Assembly: GCF_043641665.1 (NCBI RefSeq) | Contig: NC_092182.1 | Location: 13,826,956-13,890,955, forward strand | Direction of reading: 5' to 3' | DNA: 64,000 bases | Source of the DNA: Enoplosus armatus | Taxonomy: Eukaryota > Chordata > Actinopteri > Centrarchiformes > Enoplosidae | In this document: positions 24,501 to 36,092 of the stretch, piece by piece | Position numbering within the stretch: position 1 is the stretch's first letter | Layout of the letters: each line of letters opens with the position of its first letter | Notes under the pieces: generated by a model | Seen by the model: only the letters and a program-made list of their open reading frames with translations | What the model was told of the DNA's origin: nothing | Databases searched by the model: none | Translations under genes and position numbers: made by a program

Positions 24501-27500
24501 AATGACAAATGATTCTCTCTTTATTATTTCTCAGTTTAAGAAGATGTCTGACTCGTGGTACACAGACTGCAGCCTATTTAGATTAATTTCATTTGATCTA
24601 TTCTATTCAATATTATAAAGAGTACAGTCTAGATCTGCTATATATGAAAAGTGCCCTGAGATAACTTCTGTTATGATTTGGCACTATATAAATAAAATTT
24701 AATTGAATTCTCTCCTAGATTTGTGATGTTGCCGATGTGTCTCTGATGGAGACTAAACAGACAACTGACTTGTCTTTACTGGCGGGGGGTTTCTGGTCTG
24801 CAGCCTGAGTTACTCAAAGCCCGTTTCTTTACTGTCTTTAGACTCCAGTCAGACACATGGCTGAGCCAGCTGCATTTCACAATCTGCCCACAAAGTGTTA
24901 TTCTGTCTTACTCAATGCTTTCAAGCAGCTGAGAAATTATTTCATTGGTTATTGCCCTTTACTTCCTTCCGGTCTCCCTTTCTTGGCCTTTCCCAACAAG
25001 CAGGTTTCCTGGATAACTTTGCTGAATAAAACCCAACATAGGTGTTTTAACATCGAAACCATGCTACAGAACTAGTTTGGAATATTATTGAGGAAACTAG
25101 CCATATGCAAACAGGGGGTTAAAACAGACTTTTCACCTGCTCTTGCATTGTACAAACACAATGTGTAGATAATTCTGACAGTGTGAAACTAGCTCTGACA
25201 TAAAGGATTAAAGGTGCTCTGTGGATTTTCTCATAAACAAACACAGTTTCTGTTTACATTCAGTGAAACATTTAAACCTGCATTGTGTACATCCATGTTA
25301 ACTTGCTAGCAGTTGTCTTCTTCTCTGCCTTTGCTGGTGCATTGCTGCATTTCTTGACGTGTTACCACCACCTGTAGATCACTTGAATAGTGATCACGTA
25401 GTATCACGTCACCTGCATGTGCATGCATCCCTGTGCATATGCACAAATGAAACAGTTTTAGAGAGGTGTTTGTGTTCATTCTCCTATATGTATTTCAGAG
25501 TCAGTAGTTAAGATCTGAGGTTTAATAGAAGCAAATAGACATACCCCCTGAAAATGCATTGAAACTAATGGAGAATGGCTCCTCAAGCGAATGTTTTCAC
25601 CTGCTGTATGACTAATAATAGTTCTGTGCAACTTTTATTTATATGGAATATATAGATGGGGCCCCTCACATGTGTGTACTGAAAATAATAAAAATCCCTA
25701 TATTTTTATTGCTTATTCTAGGGCATTTTCTAAAGACTAAATATGGTATGATAAGAAAAACTCGCTTTTCAGCCAAACAGTTTGACTGACTTTGAAAATG
25801 TCTTCAGGTTTGTGCTTAGCCCAGAGAACACTTCCACCAAAGGAAATTCAAAATTTCGGTCGCGAGCACAAATGGGTTAATATAGTTTACTCCAATAATT
25901 CTTGTGGAAATAATAATAGTAGTAAATTAGCATTAGCAAGTCTCTTTAACATTTCATTATTTTAATCTATAATACAAATACTTGTTGTGAAATGGCCCTT
26001 TGTTCTCATGCATCAGTGCATCGTGTTCTACGTGAAGTGACTGTCACACATCTGACAACATTAATTCATCAGGATTTCTCTGTGCTAGTTGGTTACAAAC
26101 ACACACACACACACACACACAACATATTAACTAGACAAACTTTGTTCTTTCCACTGTAGACATAATTGTGACAACTAATGGAGAGCCTGTTACGTCAAAG
26201 GAGATCAAATCCTGCATCCACCAGATCCAGCACCTGATAGTTGTACGTTTGAATCAGGCCGTGGCCAATAAGCTGATCAGCTCTGTGGACTATCTGAGGG
26301 AGAGCTTCGTAGGAACTCTGGAGCGATGTCTCAACAGTCTGGAGAAGTCGAACTTTGAATCGTCTGTCCACAATATCACTTCCAATCATCTCAAACAGGT
26401 GGGCAGTCGTTTGTGAAAAACAGGAACCTTATTCAGTATGCTGCCAAGAATTTTATTGTGGATTTTCCTGCATGTTAACTTCCTTTTCTCATCTGTCACA
26501 GTTATTAAATGCTGCCTATCATGTGGAGGTCACCTTTCATTCAGGATCCTCCATCACAAGTCTCTTCTGGGAGCAAATCAAACAGGTCAGTGTCTAATAA
26601 ATTCAGCCGCAGGAGTTTCAAACCGCCCGGTGACTTCTGGAGGAGTGGTCTCACTCTGTGTCTCGCTCCTAGATCATCCACAGGATAACGTTTGTGAACC
26701 CTCCTGCCATCACTCCAGAGTGGAAGCGGAAAGTGGCCCAGGATGCCATAGAAAGTCTCAGTGCTGCCAAACTGGCCAAAAGCATCTGCTCCCAGTTCAG
26801 AACCCGCCTCAACAGTTCCCACGAGGCCTTTGCAGCATCTCTGCGCCAGGTGAACTTTCTCTCAACAAAACACTTTAACTGATCGTATACTGTAAGGCTT
26901 TTGAGTCTCTCAAAGTCTGATGGTTTCTGCCTAAAAATTATTTTCACTATGTCAGCCTCAGATTATAGATACAGAAAGTTTTGGGGAGGATTACCACGGT
27001 GTGGCAGGAAAGTCTGGTTCAGCACAGAATATGTAACGTAAGAGACTGACAGACAATCTTCTCCTTCTAAGCTGCTGACCGACCATTACAGGCTGATCAT
27101 TTTGAAAAGCATTTAATAGGGCTTTTAAAATGGTGACAACAAAGTAGTGTTTGGGTTCATTGAGCAGCTGAGATGGAGGACAGGCAGCCTGAAATGTGAC
27201 AAGAACCTGTGCCTGATCATAACATGACTTCTAAGACACACTGATCGAAAAAGACGGGAGAGTTCACACCAGGTAGCAGAGCATGAGATGGTTCATTTGC
27301 ATAAAGCATTGGCTGATTAGCATTAGCTTGTTTTTTAGCTTAGCCATTTTCTCAGTGTGCAAGCAAGAGCTGTGAAGAACATCCTCAGGGAGTTTACTGT
27401 ACTGCTTTGTAGCTTTGAATGAGTGTGACATGAATCACCTGACCAGAGTAAAAGGTTTGTGTGAATTCTTTGAAAGCCTTTGCGCCTCCTGTATCTGAAG

Positions 27501-30362
27501 CTGGTGGGAACGGTAAGTGCTGGTAACTTTTGGTGATTACTGACTATGATTTTTTTTTTTCTTATATTTTTCTGAAAGCACTTTCAAATGACATCTATTG
27601 CTAAACTGTGTGACAGCTCCATAATATCTCCAGTGTCTCAGACCCTGCGCAGCTCGTGCTTCAGCAGTTTATAATTCCTCTTCACTTGAATTGCCCCAAT
27701 ATGCAAATAGCTGTGAGTCCCTCCATGAAGTCTCTGACAAATCCGTTTCATTCAAATTGCTCTGATGATAATCATCACATGACAGACAGCGTGGGTCACA
27801 TCACTGACTGCATTTCCATGCTCACTAATTCTTCTCTCCTAATGCAGTTACAGAAATACACTGAGTAATCGTGGCAGTCTTATAGAGGAGGTGATGTTCA
27901 GTGACGCTTTGTATGTTTGGGGCTTTTGATGGACAGAAATATCCTAATTTCATTTAGTTATTTATCTGACTGGGTGATTGAGTGCGGTGCAAACAGGTCA
28001 ACCTAATAAAATAACATTATACTTCTGCCACATTCCTGTCCATGACTAACAGAGATGAAACTCTGGCCTGCTGTATGTCTGTATGCTGTATGATATGGAA
28101 GAGGTTTTATGAACGTGAATGCAGATGCAAAGTGTGATGTAAAGGCAAAGTATTATCAGAGGAAGGCTTGTTCTGTCACACATGAATTTAAAAGCAGGGA
28201 CATTTTTTTCTGCCCTGAAAAGAATACATGACAAAGACACTGAGCACTTTCTGTGATGTTAATTTGCTTAATAGTGAGTGGAGTATGTTTGAGTTGGTGA
28301 CCAGTCTGGGTCACATTTCCAGGTCCCGTTTTTACCTATTTTTCCTCTTGGCTCGGCTGCTACTGCTCGCAAGAGATTCAGTTTATTGCAGAGTGTCTTG
28401 GGAATTTCAGGAAAATTGAAGACTGGCAACAAGGGAGTAGTTCTTGTGGTTTTATTCACGTCTGCAGGCGGACGGCCCCGACAGCAACTCAGTCGCTCCT
28501 GCTTGGCTGACCGTACTGCATCTCAGAGTGGTCTGCTTTTATACAGCATGTACAGCAAGGAATGTGAACACTCGTAAGACATATATCACTCTCTTTGACA
28601 ATTATTACCTTGTAGGAAACGAAGCCACAATAAAAGGTAATTCCCGACATCTGATAACACTACACTGAGCATGCCACAACTTGCTGCATGCAAACTGTCA
28701 AATGATCTGCTACACAGCTTCGGATGCAAACTCGTTTTGGACATTGTATGCCAGAAAAAAACAACTTGCAAATGTGAGAGCAGACTTGTGGCAGTTCAGT
28801 TAATATCAGAAAGCTATGAGTAAATAAGAGCTGAATGAAGATCAGATGAGTTCTTCACTCTTTCTTCACAAAAAGCTTTTCTCATGTGCTTTTTGAAAAC
28901 CTTAGGTCTCTTGCAAATGGCAGATCATGTAGAGTAAAAGGTGCATACATTTACTCTTCATCATTATTACTCTTAGGCAACTTGGCACATTACAATCATC
29001 AACTAACGTTAGAAATATGGATGGACTCAGCATATGTTACCAAGTAATTCAAATTAAGTAATTAAGTCACAAAATAAACATCAATCCATCAATATTTTAC
29101 TAATCTGATTGTGATGGAAGGAATGAACACTATCATTGGACATGCCAGACAACACAATGTTTATGTGTTCATTATTAAAAAAAAAAAAAATCAACTCAAT
29201 CTTAAGGACGTTGCTGCAGACTTGTGGGCAAACTTTACAGTATGTCCGTTCTCATGTTGACTTTAAAGTTCCAGCTGAGCTCAAAGCAAACAGCAGTGAT
29301 GAGAACTGGACCCTGAGTGGGGAGCGTACGAAAACAAACACACATCTACTGTCACCCTCCGGTTAAAAAAAACCAAACCCCACATATATCAAGTAGTAAC
29401 TGTGTGTCAAGGCCTGTAGTCACTGAGAACATGAGGGTGGTCGTCCTCAGCAACAGTTTCCATGGTGACGGGGCCTCCTGGAAGGAAGGACCAAGAACAT
29501 ACAATTCAAACACATTCAAAAATGAAATCTCAGCCTTTAATAAAAGTGGCACTGTGACTTACTATCTTACTTACTAACAAATGAAACCAGTCATTCAGCC
29601 GCTGCTCTCAATGCTAACCATCAGATGTTATGTCATGTGTTGGTGTCTGTAGCTGGAAGAAGGACACACGGGGCGTCTGGAGCGCACCGAGGACCTGTGG
29701 CTGCGCGTGAGGAAGGACCACGCCCCTCGGCTGGCCCGTCTGTCTCTGGAGAGCCGCTCTCTCAGGGATGTGCTGCTGCATGGTGAGTCACCGCTAAATC
29801 CTCCTATTGTTCACACACACACAAAGTGAAACTGCTCGCACAGTGCTGCAAAAACCTTTTTAAATTCAGTGAATTGTATCTTTTGCACATGGCCATTTGT
29901 GACATTAAATTTATGCACGTGAAAACAGCCTTCTAGTGTCAAACTGTGCACATGCATCTTTCTGCCCGTTATACATCCAAGTAGAGCAACAACAAGAAAA
30001 ACACATTTTCGAGTGGGGGGACTTCTAATTTAGAGACACAATAACAACCTAAAATGAGGTTAATACATTCAGGCATAGTCACAGTATCAAACCTCATCTA
30101 GCCAATGTACAAAACAAATTTGCAAACTTTTTTTTTTATCTCTGCAACCTCTGTTCACACATTTAAACCTGTTTTCTGACAGGCAAGCCTAAGCTCGGGC
30201 GAGAGTTGGGTCGGGGCCAGTACGGAGTTGTGTACTTGTGTGACAGCTGGGGGGGACACTACCCATGTGCCCTGAAGTCTGTGGTACCGCCTGATGACAA
30301 ACACTGGAACGACCTGGCTTTGGAGTTTCACTACACAAGGTGAGTTAGTAATAAAACATGAT

Positions 30363-30400
<38 letters not shown>

Positions 30401-33018
30401 ACGTGTATAGACAGCTTAGTTCTTCACACCAAACCTGCAGGTACAAAACCCGATCACAGCGCATTTTAGTGACACTCAGGAGGTTTGTGTGGTAAACTTA
30501 ATCCGTTTCAGAAGCAGCTGCATTTATCGAGAGCTGAACTCCTTTCACAGGTACCTTGTTAAAACGGCCAAACTCCACCCAGTTTATCAAAACATACTTT
30601 TGACTATTCTGTGCACACGTCCACATGTTGAACGTGCCAGTGACTTATTAATGCTCGTCTGCTCCAACTGCCATAAACCTGAGGAATGCAGGACTGTAAC
30701 ACTGCACTGATGCTGCCTGATGTGCACAAACAAGACTAACGTTAATATACTGTGACTTCAGGATGACAAAAAGTGATTATTTTATGATCATATGACTGAA
30801 ATATTTTATTCTCCTCCCTTCTCCTGTTGCATGTGTGTTGCTGCAGGACCCTGCCCAAGCATGAGCGGCTCGTCGACCTGCACGGCTCCGTGATCGATTA
30901 CACGTACGGAGACGGCTCCAGCATCGCTGTGCTGCTCATCATGGAGCGGCTGCACAGAGACCTCTATACGGGCTTGAAGGTGACTTAATGATGCAGTGAT
31001 TAGAGAAAGAAATGTAATCCATCTCACTCTCTACTTCCTGTTAAGTTTCTTTTTCCTTTCTCTCTCCGTCTCTACCAGGCCGGTTTATCACTGAGGGAGA
31101 GACTTCAGATCGCTCTGGATGTGGTGGAGGGGATCCGCTTCCTGCACAGTCAGGGCCTCTTGCACAGAGACATAAAGCTAAAGAATGTTCTGGTGAGTTC
31201 AGACCAACTAATAGTTCTGCAAACACTCTTTAGTTTACTCAATAGACCTTTTTAACAGCAGACATGTCGTAGCAGGAAGAGTGCTGGCGTAATTGATAAC
31301 ATTAAAAACGTCTGCGTTCCATCTAGTTGAGCAGGTTTCAGGGTCCTCTTATTGCGCATGCTGGCTCACTGGGACACTTGATGGAACTAAACCATCGCTA
31401 ATGAAATGACAAGTCAAACCGTGAAAAGGGGTCTATTTTGACTGCAAAATCTTTGTCTGAAGAACTTCAACAGCTGGACCAATCAGGATCCAACTCTCAG
31501 CCCCCAAAAACAGTCAGTCTTTGTGAAAAACTTTTAACTAGCCAGTAGGCATTGTAGCTATAAATGAGCCACGATTGAGCAACTTCAGTGTATTTCTTAT
31601 CTTTAAACTGGTTTATAAGTTGATTTTAGGGGATAATTTAGATGATATTGATGTTTCCACACTGGGTGCCATATTTATAGTAGTTTATGCATAATAGTTA
31701 TTCCATAATCTGAAAATCAGAAAAGAAAGATGTTGGAGGTCAAAGGCAATTCACTCTCATGAAAACCAGAATTTCAGAAACTAATTTTTTTGATTTGCTA
31801 CATCAACTAACAAGCGTTGTCCTCTTTTCTCTCCAGCTGGACAAACAGAATCGCGCAAAGATCACCGACCTGGGCTTCTGTAAACCAGAGGCCATGATGT
31901 CCGGCAGCATCGTCGGGACGCCCATCCACATGGCTCCAGAGCTGTTTACAGGTATGATAACTGAGCAGTCACACGCTCGATAATTTCATCACGAAGCAAC
32001 TCCTGAGAGACAACTTCAAACAGTTTAATTGGTCAGAACTGTCTGAACAAGCAGCTGCTAGTGTCTCACTGAAGTTTATGTCACATTCTGTCTTTATTTA
32101 CGAGAGGACATGAACCCTTAACTTTCACATACAAAATGTGGAGTTTGTAATTACATCATATGTCACAATTCTAGCTAATTGTTCAGGAATGTTTATACAT
32201 GAGTCTTTTTTAAGGTTTCCTCTCCGTCGTGACTCTTGTCCTTACAGGAAAGTATGATAACTCTGTGGATGTTTACGCCTTCGGGATCCTTTTCTGGTAC
32301 CTCTGCACTGGTTCAGTGAAACTCCCAGAAGCCTTTGAGAAATGCTCCAGTAAAGATCAGCTCTGGAATAATGTTAAAAAAGGTAAACAAACACTAATGA
32401 CGCTCATGTTCACTCTGAACGGTAAACATGACATTATACAGACTGACAGGTGACCCATTGATGGGACAGTTTTGGTGATTGCCGAACTCACATGTTGACA
32501 CACATACTATTACCATGGTTATCAAATGATCTTCAAAAATACATATTGTATGTAACTTATACAAATTGCTTATGAGATTGCTTCCTTGACTGTCCGCACC
32601 TACGTTGTATCAGGTTTCACACCTAATGAACCTCAAACAGGCAAACAGACCAGAGTCAAACCAGGTTACAGCACCGGGACTGTAAACCACACGCTCAAAC
32701 GCAAACTACCTGAGGATGTAAACAAGTGAACAGCCAGTCAGTCTTGGAACATGAAGCCGTGATGTCTGTGGACACACTGTTGTTTGTCTTGGGTCTCTGT
32801 GTGTTTCACTTGTCTCCGTGTCGTCTCCAGGAGCCAGACCCGAGCGGTTGCCCAGTTTCGACGAGGAGTGCTGGCAGCTGATGGAGGCCTGCTGGAATGG
32901 GGACCCTTCCCAGAGGCCCCTGCTCGGCATTGTGGAGCCCGGCCTGCAAAGCATCATGGTCCGGCTCTGCAACTGCGGCTCGGAGCAGAAAAGCAGCAGC
33001 CTCGAGGACTCAAACTGA
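15343..33018 (+). CDS. dstyk: Dual serine/threonine and tyrosine protein kinase DSTYK/RIPK5 (complete, 14 coding exons)
   Basis: RIP-like dual-specificity kinase; orthologues are linked to FGF/ERK signalling, cell death and kidney and notochord/vacuole development. Coding exons: 15343-15541, 17083-17492, 22582-23088, 23272-23467, 26160-26398, 26502-26585, 26673-26849, 29653-29782, 30183-30339, 30847-30979, 31079-31192, 31837-31951, 32248-32382 and 32831-33018. They total 2784 nt (927 residues plus TGA; human has 929). The first ~640 residues are the conserved DSTYK-specific region (helical). The kinase domain starts near 650: glycine loop [10 protein letters not shown], Lys679 in CALK, HRD at 773-775, DLG (not DFG) at 793-795, and APE at 815-817. 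All junctions are GT-AG and in phase. It lies head-to-head with nuak2 and tail-to-tail with celsr2. Nothing suggests a pseudogene. Confidence 0.97.
15542..17082 (+). other. dstyk: dstyk intron 1
   Basis: About 1.5 kb of AT-rich intron; no exon, RNA gene or clear repeat seen. Confidence 0.7.
17083..17492 (+). CDS. dstyk: dstyk coding exon 2
   Basis: Reads [15 protein letters not shown]... and LVLGQDC...[15 protein letters not shown], ends LHHPLLQ before GTAGGC. LxLGQDCxxxxQLLNxLLG resembles a degenerate P-loop-like start of the conserved DSTYK N-terminal domain; no nucleotide-binding claim is made. Acceptor TTCTATTCCCTCAG. Confidence 0.93.
17972..18420 (-). mobile_element. Penelope-like retroelement fragment: zinc-binding linker plus GIY-YIG endonuclease end, frameshifted
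   Basis: Minus-strand reading from about 18420 gives [20 protein letters not shown] (a CxxCxxCxxC cluster) and then FTSF, followed after a one-base frame change near 18300 by [20 protein letters not shown] and [30 protein letters not shown] corresponds to the GIY/YIG motif and the NEHR stretch to the following catalytic arginine region. [20 protein letters not shown] and the basic end match the C-terminus of Penelope-like elements. The reverse transcriptase part is absent, so this is a 5'-truncated, dead copy lying antisense in dstyk intron 2. Assignment is by motif recognition, not by search; the subfamily is not assigned. Confidence 0.82.
18737..18960. repeat. Dispersed repeat fragment with poly-A/AT and (G)10 tracts
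   Basis: Begins GGCAGAAATACTTTATTAAT-CCCCGGGGGG, a phrase common in fish interspersed repeats, and ends in AT dinucleotides (18865-18876), ten G (18897-18906) and further A/AT runs. Confidence 0.45.
22040..22430. repeat. Dispersed teleost repeat (unclassified)
   Basis: The text from CACTCATTTGGAGTTG through TTGGTCTCCACCAACTC, CTTTAGCTGCTAACTGCTCC and AAACCAAAACAATGAGCTGA is one I recognise as repeated in fish genomes. No terminal repeats or coding sequence are visible. Confidence 0.5.
22582..23088 (+). CDS. dstyk: dstyk coding exon 3
   Basis: 169 codons from [20 protein letters not shown] to CLDLFINQ, phase 0 at both ends. It includes a variable basic linker ([20 protein letters not shown]) and the conserved [15 protein letters not shown] helix. 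Acceptor TCGTCATCAG, donor GTTAGA (weak at +3). Confidence 0.93.
23272..23467 (+). CDS. dstyk: dstyk coding exon 4
   Basis: Reads [20 protein letters not shown]... to ...DAANLEFT plus one base, donor GTTAGT. It encodes the highly conserved long helix [15 protein letters not shown]. Confidence 0.94.
24618..24709 (+). repeat. LINE/SINE 3' tail, L2-like
   Basis: The sequence ATCTGCTATATATGAAAAGT, GCCCTGAGATAACTTCTG and GGCACTATATAAATAAAATT followed by AATTGAATT is the typical 3' end of fish L2-related elements, with the short terminal AATTG-type units. Confidence 0.6.
26099..26120 (+). repeat. (AC)11 microsatellite
   Basis: Located 40 nt upstream of the dstyk exon 5 acceptor. Confidence 0.9.
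26160..26398 (+). CDS. dstyk: dstyk coding exon 5
   Basis: Joins in phase to give [20 protein letters not shown] and runs to NHLKQ before GTGGGC. It contains [20 protein letters not shown], nearly invariant in vertebrate DSTYK. An (AC)11 tract sits about 40 nt before the acceptor. Confidence 0.95.
26502..26585 (+). CDS. dstyk: dstyk coding exon 6 (84 nt)
   Basis: Twenty-eight codons [28 protein letters not shown], phase 0 at both ends, acceptor CATCTGTCACAG, donor GTCAGT. Confidence 0.95.
26673..26849 (+). CDS. dstyk: dstyk coding exon 7
   Basis: Fifty-nine codons from [20 protein letters not shown] to [10 protein letters not shown], including [20 protein letters not shown]. The intron between exons 6 and 7 is only 87 nt. 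Confidence 0.95.
26850..29652 (+). other. dstyk: dstyk intron 7 (2.8 kb)
   Basis: AT-rich; T10 run at about 27550 and A13 run at about 29177. No exon or recognised repeat. Confidence 0.65.
29653..29782 (+). CDS. dstyk: dstyk coding exon 8
   Basis: Reads [20 protein letters not shown] and on to RSLRDVLLH plus one base. It ends just before the kinase domain. Donor GTGAGT. Confidence 0.95.
30183..30339 (+). CDS. dstyk: dstyk coding exon 9: kinase glycine loop and catalytic lysine
   Basis: Encodes [20 protein letters not shown] and the ATP-anchoring Lys679 in [14 protein letters not shown], ending EFHYT and two bases. A (CA)17 repeat begins 25 nt into the following intron. Confidence 0.96.
30364..30398 (+). 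repeat. (CA)17 microsatellite
   Basis: Begins 25 nt after the dstyk exon 9 donor site. Confidence 0.95.
30847..30979 (+). CDS. dstyk: dstyk coding exon 10: N-lobe to hinge
   Basis: Reads (R)[18 protein letters not shown] through [20 protein letters not shown] to LK. LLIMERL is the hinge segment. Confidence 0.96.
31079..31192 (+). CDS. dstyk: dstyk coding exon 11: catalytic loop
   Basis: Thirty-eight codons [38 protein letters not shown], containing HRDIKLKN. Phase 0 at both ends. Confidence 0.96.
31193..31836 (+). other. dstyk: dstyk intron 11
   Basis: About 640 nt. The part from about 31235 to 31440 reads like decayed dispersed repeat DNA; nothing coding. Confidence 0.5.
31837..31951 (+). 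CDS. dstyk: dstyk coding exon 12: DLG and activation segment
   Basis: Encodes [20 protein letters not shown] and [17 protein letters not shown]. The Mg-binding motif is DLG, as in the known family, not DFG. Confidence 0.96.
32248..32382 (+). CDS. dstyk: dstyk coding exon 13: C-lobe
   Basis: Reads [20 protein letters not shown] to [22 protein letters not shown] is the F-helix region with the conserved aspartate. Donor GTAAAC. Confidence 0.95.
32831..33018 (+). CDS. dstyk: dstyk coding exon 14 (last)
   Basis: Reads [38 protein letters not shown] and a variable end [12 protein letters not shown], stop TGA 33016-33018. It contains the H/I-helix Arg of kinases in DPSQRP. Confidence 0.95.
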
Positions 33019-33450
33019 AAACAGTCCAGACAAACTAACACATTCTGATCAGGAGGGTATTTTTCTTGTATTTATGAAGAGAGAGTTTGAAGAACAGGTG
33101 GCCGTTGAATAATGTTGGAGCTGTCCTCCGTGTTCACAGTTGTTGGATTTACATTATTTATGAGGAGTTGATACAGACCAGAGGTTTGCAAATATGTGTG
33201 TTTTATTGTTTGTTCGTTGTGTATTTGTATACAAAACTCTACAATATGCTTTTGTTGTAGCTGCTGTGCTAATTGCTACTTGGTCGTAGAATTGTTACTA
33301 GATGCAAATTGTTTTAAAAGTAGTCCATTCCCAGTATTATGAAAAAAAAAAGAATACATAAAAGATTAATTTTAGATTGTATTTAAACGGAACATGTCTG
33401 CATCTATACAAATACAACTTTTTTTTAATAAAATGATCTGTTACAACACA
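33019..33450 (+). other. dstyk: dstyk 3'UTR with poly(A) signal
   Basis: AT-rich sequence after the stop codon. AATAAA at 33427-33432 is followed by TG/T-rich sequence (GTCTGTTGTTAGTTT), a good polyadenylation context, giving a 3'UTR of about 430 nt. Confidence 0.7.
33427..33432 (+). promoter_or_regulatory. dstyk: Poly(A) signal AATAAA of dstyk
   Basis: Canonical hexamer 409 nt after the stop codon with a downstream GT-rich element. Confidence 0.7.
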
Positions 33451-35272
33451 CGATGACGTCTGTTGTTAGTTTATTACTGAGGATTTTGTCTGAGGTGAGA
33501 AAGCTTGAACATCATTCTTTTACATTTTCTAACCTGTCTGGTTTGTGACTCCTTAAAACAAAACAAAACAAAGTCGCAGCACCTCCTCACTGGTTTCTTA
33601 TGTCCACTGGTGACCAGCAGGTGATTGTTTCCTCCTTGTTTTGTCTGAATCATTTTTAGAGGCCTATAGAGATAGAAAAGTTCAATAATTCACAGGAGAA
33701 AAAAGCAAAAATAAACATAATTTTGTGCAGCAGAATTCAGCTTTTTTAAAATCTATCCTGTAAATCACCTTGTGACCTTTAGTGACAGTCCTGACCGCCA
33801 TGTTGGAAATCGGTGCTTTAAATGACTAAATTCTGAAAAGTAGTGACACACATTGCCATCAAAGTGGCTCACTACAATCACATGTTTGCTGCCTAAAATA
33901 GTCACACAAAACATTAGAATTAACTATTAACTACAAACAGTTTGGATACGGCTTGATTTAAACTTTCTAGTCTCATACGGTAGATACACGCATGAGTCCA
34001 GCTAAATTACTAAGGATGCTACAGTATCAGTTAATATGATCTCAGAGCCTGTTTACAGGAGAGACAGACAAACACAATGAAGTAAAGTGCACAACATTGT
34101 TGATGTTTATGCTTGGATGACTGGTGATCATGGTATAGTCACTACTGGCAATTCTTTGCCACTTATTGTCACCTCTGTGTCTGAGTCTGTGGAATAAAGG
34201 TGTTGGGACACACAAAGCAGCAAAGACAGAGAGTGAGACTCGTCTTTCATGTTGCTGCAGGCCATGGAGGTATCAGTCTACAGTCCGCGTTCATCGTGGT
34301 GACAGCGATTGTCTCTATGGGGAGATAACCTGTCCTGGGACACCAGAGACCCACTGAAGAGCTGAACTGTTATGGGCACCGCTCACATCAAAGCTTTCTA
34401 CTCTCTAAATACAGTGCAATCTTCTTTATACTCTTGAGGCAGCAGATAGCATCCTAGTGCAAAGTGTGAGCATGTGTATGTGATATGCTGACTATCCAAC
34501 AAGTCAAACTGAAGTAACCCTCTAAAATCAAGTTGCTTAACATTGATGGATTTGATGGATGTAAAGCAATACGAAAAGATTCTGGTCATACATACTTTTC
34601 TTAATCTATCAGACATAATTTACCTACCAATAGTCCAATAATACTGTATTTTTCAATCAAATATTTATTCAGCAGTGACCAAGAAAAAGTACTGTTTTTA
34701 TATTTCATATAAGAACCTGTAAGATATACTACACAAGCCCACAATACACTCATATTGTCTGTACGATGTCAGGCCGGGCTTCTCCCCAGAGACATAAACC
34801 TCCAGCCTGAGAACCGAGGGTCATGAATTCTACTTCCTGTATGGGAGCTAATAATAGCGGGTTCACCCAAAGAGGCATCTCAAGGCTTTTGTTTGAAAAG
34901 CAGCTTTTCAAGTGTTTACAAGTTTCTGAAAGAATTAGTCGGAGAAAGAAATACTGCGTGCTGTAACAAAACATGAGCAGATGTATGTTGGTGGAGCTCA
35001 TTCAGTCGCTGAGGTGTGGAGCCTCTTCTTCAGTGTAAGTGCAGTAACATCTAGTGCTGAAACCTACTGTATTAAATAATTGTTCATTAAATATTAATAC
35101 ATTCTTAATGGTTTATTCATAATTCATCAAGTTGAATAAAATGTTTTCTTTTTTTTTCACAGTTGAGGCCAAGTTGATTAATCAAAGATAATACGTTTCT
35201 AAATCAGTAATGAAAGTAATCATTATTTGCCGCCCTAGTGGGGCTGGTGGGTTGACTTTGGTTCCATTTCAG

Positions 35273-35346
35273 AAGCAGCTGGAGTTCAGCAGAGAGGAAG
35301 AATGAGCGGCTCTGAAGTGGACGTTGATGATAAAACAGGGACACAG
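35273..35346 (+). other. Possible small exon (start codon, splice sites on both sides)
   Basis: An acceptor-like TTGGTTCCATTTCAG precedes 35273 and a GTGAGC donor follows 35346. Inside is an ATG (35302-35304) with fifteen open codons, MSGSEVDVDDKTGTQ, ending exactly at the donor. A second donor-like CAGT|GTAAGT lies upstream near 35032. No continuation exon could be found on the plus strand, so this may be chance. Confidence 0.2.
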
Positions 35347-36092
35347 GTGAGCAGCAGCAGCAGCCTCTTCTCCTCATCTTCAAGTGATGTCAGCTGCTTG
35401 TTGCGAGGACGCAAGCAGCACGTTTAGACTCAAAAACACGGCTGTCACCTAAAAATAATGGTTAAAATTGTTTTGTAATTCATGAAAATATTAATAACAG
35501 TGATCCAGACTATCAAGTGGGCCCAACGGAGGAGAATCTTTCTGAAAGATTATGTAAATTAGAAAAGATTTTATTCAAACACTGAAAACTCTTCCATACT
35601 TTGTTCAAACTTCAAAGTTGGAGCACAACACCTTTAGACCGGACATGTCATTTTATACTTGCTTGAGCAGTGGGAACAATTGTCCAGATGACAGTTCACA
35701 GCAACCCCTTGAAATGTATCATTTAATTTATGAATTGATTGTTTTATTTTTGACTTCCCAAACAAATGCTAAAACGTATAAATCGGCCTTTATTTTCTTC
35801 TACATTTATGGACGGGAGCTCAGTGGCCGTTTCCTTTCCCAGACTATAATTTATTCATTTATTTTCACTGAAACAGCTCAGGTTCCAGCGGGGATCATTG
35901 AAGTTTAATTTGATCTTATTATTAAATGTGCTGCTGGCAGATTCACCTCTGACAGCAGGAACACAATGATGCCACCATTAAAACTCTCTTTTACTTGTTA
36001 TTCCACATAGAAAAACACCAGCCACATGTAGAGACTACTCTGTGTCACTACAGCTTTGACTGTGTTGTGTTCAAAATTCAAAAACGGTGAAT

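Larger units (their letters stand above)
23468..26159 (+). other. dstyk: dstyk intron 4 (2.7 kb)
   Basis: Contains an L2-type 3' tail (24618-24709) and probably other decayed repeat between about 25200 and 25870; ends with an (AC)11 tract next to the exon 5 acceptor. No exon seen. Confidence 0.65.
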
